Shown: in pieces, positions 6,872-9,344 of the stretch
Numbering within the stretch: the stretch's first letter is position 1
Layout of the letters: the number at the start of each line of letters is the position of its first letter
Source: Flavobacteriales bacterium
Lineage (GTDB): Bacteria > Bacteroidota > Bacteroidia > NS11-12g > UBA955
Direction: 5' to 3'
NCBI GenBank assembly: GCA_947472115.1
Contig: CANIZU010000061.1
Span: 1-9,344 of the forward strand
Length of the DNA stretch: 9,344 nt
Position numbers and translations under genes: made by a program
The notes under the pieces: model-generated
The model's database searches: none
Seen by the model: the letters and a program-made list of their open reading frames with translations, nothing else
What the model was told of the DNA's origin: nothing

Positions 6872-8227
6872 TTAACGACGTTTGAGGCTGTATTTCTCAA
6901 TTTTGTTGTACAAATGACTGCGTTGAATATCGATTTCTTGTGCGGTTTTGGCCACATTCCAACCATTTTGCACCAATTTCCTTTCGATAAACACCTTTTC
7001 GGCCCAATCTCTGAAATCTTGAAGCGTTTTATAATCATCAACCACGCCAAATGGATCGGCACCGCGCTGGGCTGGATTAGAGAACATATAGACGTCTTCG
7101 CCCGATATTTTATCGCCACAAAGAATCACCAAACGTTCAACCACGTTGCGAAGTTCGCGAATATTACCTGTCCAATTGACATCCTGCAGGGCTTGGTAAC
7201 CATCGGGTGTGAATCCTTTCAGTGGAATGCTATTCTCGTCGCAGATGTCTTTCAAGAAATTGTTGGCAATAAGAGGAATGTCTTCTATGCGCTCATTTAA
7301 AGTAGGCACGTGAATAAGGATCACACTTAACCTGTGATACAAATCCATTCTAAACTGTCCTTTTTCGATTTCCTCCAACAGGTTTTTATTGGTTGCCGCA
7401 ACAATTCGAACATCAACTTTGATTTCTTTGTCGCCTCCAACGCGGGTAATTTTGCCTTCCTGAATCGCTCTAAGCACTTTGGCTTGGGCGGAAAGACTCA
7501 TATCACCGATTTCATCAAGGAACAGGGTACCGCCATGGGCTTGTTCGAATTTACCGATGCGTTGTTTGATAGCTGAGGTAAAGCTTCCTTTTTCATGTCC
7601 AAATAACTCACTTTCAATCAGTTCAGACGGGATGGATGCACAATTCACTTCTACCAGAGCCATATTTCCGCGATTGCTTTTTTCGTGTAACCAACGAGCA
7701 ACCAATTCTTTGCCGGTTCCATTTTCACCCGTAATAAGGACGCGGGCTTCTGTAGGTGCCACTTTTTCGATTGTATCCTTGATTTTGCCAATGGCCGGCG
7801 TTTCGCCAATGATATCAAAGGTCTTAGATACTTTTCGCTTAAGGAATTTGGTTTCCGTAACCAAGTTGTTTTTGTCGATTGCATTCCGAATGGAAATCAA
7901 CAACCGATTCAAATCTGGCGGTTTGGTGATGAAATCATAGGCGCCTTTTTTGGTGGCGTCGATTGCCATTTCAACGTTTCCATGACCAGAAATCATGATA
8001 AACGGAAGGTCCGGGCGGAGGGCTTGGGCTCTATCGAGGAGTTCCATGCCGTCTATGCCTGGCATTTTGACGTCGCAAAGAACGACATCGTATTCATTCT
8101 TTTGTATTAGGAGTAGACCTTTATTGCCGTCGTCGGCAGTGGTAACGGTGTAATTCTCGTATTCTAGAATTTCTTTGAGGGTTTCACGGATCGGCGCTTC
8201 ATCGTCGATGACCAATATTTCAGCCAT
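6872..8227 (-). CDS. Sigma-54-dependent response regulator (NtrC family)
   Basis: 451-residue cytoplasmic transcription activator. The receiver domain (about 1-120) has the acidic pair Asp8/Asp9, phosphoacceptor Asp52 (VLCDVKMPG), Ser80 and Lys102 (TKP). The AAA+ central domain (about 138-375) has Walker A GENGTGKE (167-174), Walker B GGTLFLDEIGD (232-242), and GNIREL (354-359). The sigma-54 contact loop reads GSFTSA (214-219) rather than the common GAFTGA. A Fis-type helix-turn-helix closes the protein (about 421-447, NGWNVAKTAQEIDIQRSHLYNKI). Phosphorylation should drive ring assembly and opening of sigma-54 promoters. No sensor kinase is in the window, so its signal and targets are unknown. 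I chose ATG 8227 because MAEILVIDDE is the standard receiver start; an in-frame ATG at 8260 adds 11 atypical residues. It is upstream of tsaC on the same strand and divergent from the PorP/SprF gene. Confidence 0.95.
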   Translation of the reverse strand: MAEILVIDDEAPIRETLKEILEYENYTVTTADDGNKGLLLIQKNEYDVVLCDVKMPGIDGMELLDRAQALRPDLPFIMISGHGNVEMAIDATKKGAYDFITKPPDLNRLLISIRNAIDKNNLVTETKFLKRKVSKTFDIIGETPAIGKIKDTIEKVAPTEARVLITGENGTGKELVARWLHEKSNRGNMALVEVNCASIPSELIESELFGHEKGSFTSAIKQRIGKFEQAHGGTLFLDEIGDMSLSAQAKVLRAIQEGKITRVGGDKEIKVDVRIVAATNKNLLEEIEKGQFRMDLYHRLSVILIHVPTLNERIEDIPLIANNFLKDICDENSIPLKGFTPDGYQALQDVNWTGNIRELRNVVERLVILCGDKISGEDVYMFSNPAQRGADPFGVVDDYKTLQDFRDWAEKVFIERKLVQNGWNVAKTAQEIDIQRSHLYNKIEKYSLKRR

Positions 8228-8487
8228 AAATAGTGTATAGATTAGGCTACAATGATACAAAGAGAGAATAGGAGAACAAGGTTGACTTTTCCACTACTTA
8301 TGCTCTTTTTGATGCGATCTTTTGGTTAAGTTTTACGAAAGATTTGAATAAGGAAAATTTGGATGACGGATAGAAGCGACGAATGGAGTGGACACATGGT
8401 TGCCTGATTTGTCTTTATTTAAAAAAATGTTTGGCAATATGAGGATTTTGCATCATTTTTGTTTTTTATAGATACTCGAAAACAAGT
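8228..8487. other. Divergent intergenic region between the response regulator and PorP/SprF gene
   Basis: 260 bases with no convincing open reading frame or RNA gene. It must hold the start sites for both flanking genes. On the plus side a good Bacteroidota-type promoter is present (8430-8461, listed separately). On the minus side only a partial -7 box (TCTCTTTG on the minus strand, around 8265) is seen, without a matching -33 box. I found no correctly spaced sigma-54 -24/-12 site. Confidence 0.6.
8430..8461 (+). promoter_or_regulatory. Probable promoter of the PorP/SprF-family gene
   Basis: TTTG (8430-8433), 20 bases, then CATTTTTG (8454-8461). This matches the Bacteroidota consensus TTTG-N19-21-TAnnTTTG at all but the first base of the -7 box. 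Transcription should start near 8468, giving a roughly 20-base A-rich leader before the ATG at 8488. It has the same N20 spacing as the candidate promoters upstream of E2 and tRNA-Leu. Confidence 0.5.
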
Positions 8488-9344
8488 ATGAATAAACAAT
8501 TACTGGGAAGATGGGTGGCTTTGATTGCTGCGATTGCGCCAATGGCGTTGTCAGCGCAGACGGATCCACTTTTCACGCATTTCACATTTAACAAGTTGTT
8601 CTATAATCCGGCGTATGCTGGAGCGTCAGGTCAATATTGTATAAATGCCATTAATCACCAACAGTGGTTAGGTTATGATGATGAGTCGCCATACCTCAAG
8701 ACTCAAAATAAGGATTTTAGTATTGAGAATAAATTGGACGCTGCGCGCAAGAACATTGCACCAGTCACACGTGGATTGGGATTTTCCGCTCCAATCATGG
8801 TGAAGGGCAATAATGTTGGTGGCGCGTTCTTCTCGTTTGTTTCAGATCAAGTTGGATATGAAACGGCGACATATTTGAAGGGCGGTGGATCTTATGCCTA
8901 CACATTGGCGGACGGATCGAATATTCGTTTGGGTGTTGACGTTACGAATCTTACAAAAACTCTGGACGCAACCAAACTAAGGTATCATGATCCTAATGAC
9001 CCGATGATTCCCACAGGAAATCCATCAGATCAACACATGACTTTCGGTGCTGGGTTGTACTATTCTAATCCAAATATTCAGGATGGGGCTTATTTGGGTG
9101 TGTCTTCAACGCATTTAAATCCTCAGACATTTAGCTATGGTCCTTCAGGTACGATAAATGTCACTACGAATCGCCACCTTTATATAGTAGGGGGTTACAA
9201 AAAGAATAATTTCATGGGTAACCCATCGCTGTCGTTGGATCCCGCCTTCTTAATCAAGACGGTTATGGGAAAAGGTGGTATGATTAAGCCTGAATTAGAT
9301 GTGCAAGGCTTGGTTACTTGGAATGGTTTGTTTGCCGGGGGTGC
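8488..9344 (+). CDS. PorP/SprF-family outer-membrane protein (3' end cut by window edge)
   Basis: The first 285 residues of a protein of the PorP/SprF family. These are Bacteroidota-specific outer-membrane beta-barrels that pair with type IX secretion components or anchor gliding-motility and surface proteins. A signal peptide is clear: MNK, a hydrophobic core, and a probable cut at ALSA|QTDP after residue 23. The mature start QTDPLFTHFTFNKLFYNPAYAG carries the family's Q-(x)DPxFTxxxFNxxxxNPAYAG signature. Repeated amphipathic strands follow (GLGFSAPIMVKGNNVGGAFFSF, YLGVSSTHLNPQTF, HLYIVGGYKK), as in the rest of the family. The frame is open to the window edge; family members are usually a little over 300 residues, so little is likely missing unless it is fused to further domains. 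It starts at ATG 8488 with no Shine-Dalgarno sequence. Which surface system it serves cannot be said, since the next genes are not visible. Confidence 0.93.
   Translation, partial: MNKQLLGRWVALIAAIAPMALSAQTDPLFTHFTFNKLFYNPAYAGASGQYCINAINHQQWLGYDDESPYLKTQNKDFSIENKLDAARKNIAPVTRGLGFSAPIMVKGNNVGGAFFSFVSDQVGYETATYLKGGGSYAYTLADGSNIRLGVDVTNLTKTLDATKLRYHDPNDPMIPTGNPSDQHMTFGAGLYYSNPNIQDGAYLGVSSTHLNPQTFSYGPSGTINVTTNRHLYIVGGYKKNNFMGNPSLSLDPAFLIKTVMGKGGMIKPELDVQGLVTWNGLFAGG

Noticed and set aside
6761..7300. Plus-strand open frame of 179 codons opposite the response regulator
   Set aside because: It overlaps the well-supported AAA+ and HTH coding sequence on the minus strand and has no domain of its own.
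7479..7940. Plus-strand open frame of 153 codons opposite the response regulator
   Set aside because: Antisense to the conserved AAA+ domain; composition is what the reverse frame of that gene would give.
8431..8452. Sigma-54-like -24/-12 site (TTGGCA ... TTGCA) upstream of the PorP/SprF gene
   Set aside because: The GG and GC elements are 15 bases apart instead of the required 10, so sigma-54 should not recognise it; the overlapping TTTG-N20-CATTTTTG explains the region better.
1..9344. Possible defence system, mobile element, CRISPR array or prophage
   Set aside because: I looked for transposases, integrases, terminal or CRISPR-like repeats, and defence or toxin families and saw none. The tRNA has no repeat of its 3' end or integrase beside it that would mark an attachment site.

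Overview
The window looks like an ordinary stretch of chromosome from a member of the Bacteroidota (Bacteroidetes). The evidence is a PorP/SprF-type outer-membrane protein at the right end, a family tied to gliding and type IX secretion in this phylum; near-absent Shine-Dalgarno sequences; and three promoter-like sites of the Bacteroidota form TTTG-N20-(T)AnnTTTG. Base composition is moderate and even, and I see no clear sign of horizontal transfer. Genus cannot be read from the sequence.

Layout, left to right. Positions 1-4844 carry five genes on the plus strand: the 3' part of DNA topoisomerase I (topA), a SirB1-like transglutaminase-fold protein, a lipoyl-bearing 2-oxo acid dehydrogenase E2 acyltransferase, an unrecognised three-helix membrane protein, and a YfcE-like metallophosphoesterase whose start codon overlaps the membrane protein's stop codon by one base. 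A tRNA-Leu(CAA) with its own well-formed promoter follows at 4902-4988. An alpha/beta hydrolase begins four bases after the encoded CCA of that tRNA. The hydrolase converges, with a 3-base gap, on a minus-strand pair: a sigma-54-type response regulator followed by the tRNA-modification enzyme threonylcarbamoyl-AMP synthase. After a 260-base divergent intergenic region, the window closes with the 5' part of a PorP/SprF-family gene on the plus strand.

The genes do not form one pathway. They cover DNA topology, tRNA modification, keto-acid metabolism, regulation and secretion, as expected of core genome. I found no mobile element, CRISPR array, defence island, toxin-antitoxin pair or prophage.

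The points most worth a second look are: (a) the tRNA-Leu/hydrolase junction, where the hydrolase reading frame starts almost on the tRNA 3' end and contains a perfect 10-bp hairpin plus T-tract that looks like the tRNA terminator; (b) a three-copy 24-bp tandem repeat inside the threonylcarbamoyl-AMP synthase gene; (c) three promoters with identical N20 spacing; (d) the coupled membrane protein/phosphoesterase pair; and (e) a U-U mismatch in the tRNA anticodon stem. I did not find a convincing previously undescribed system.
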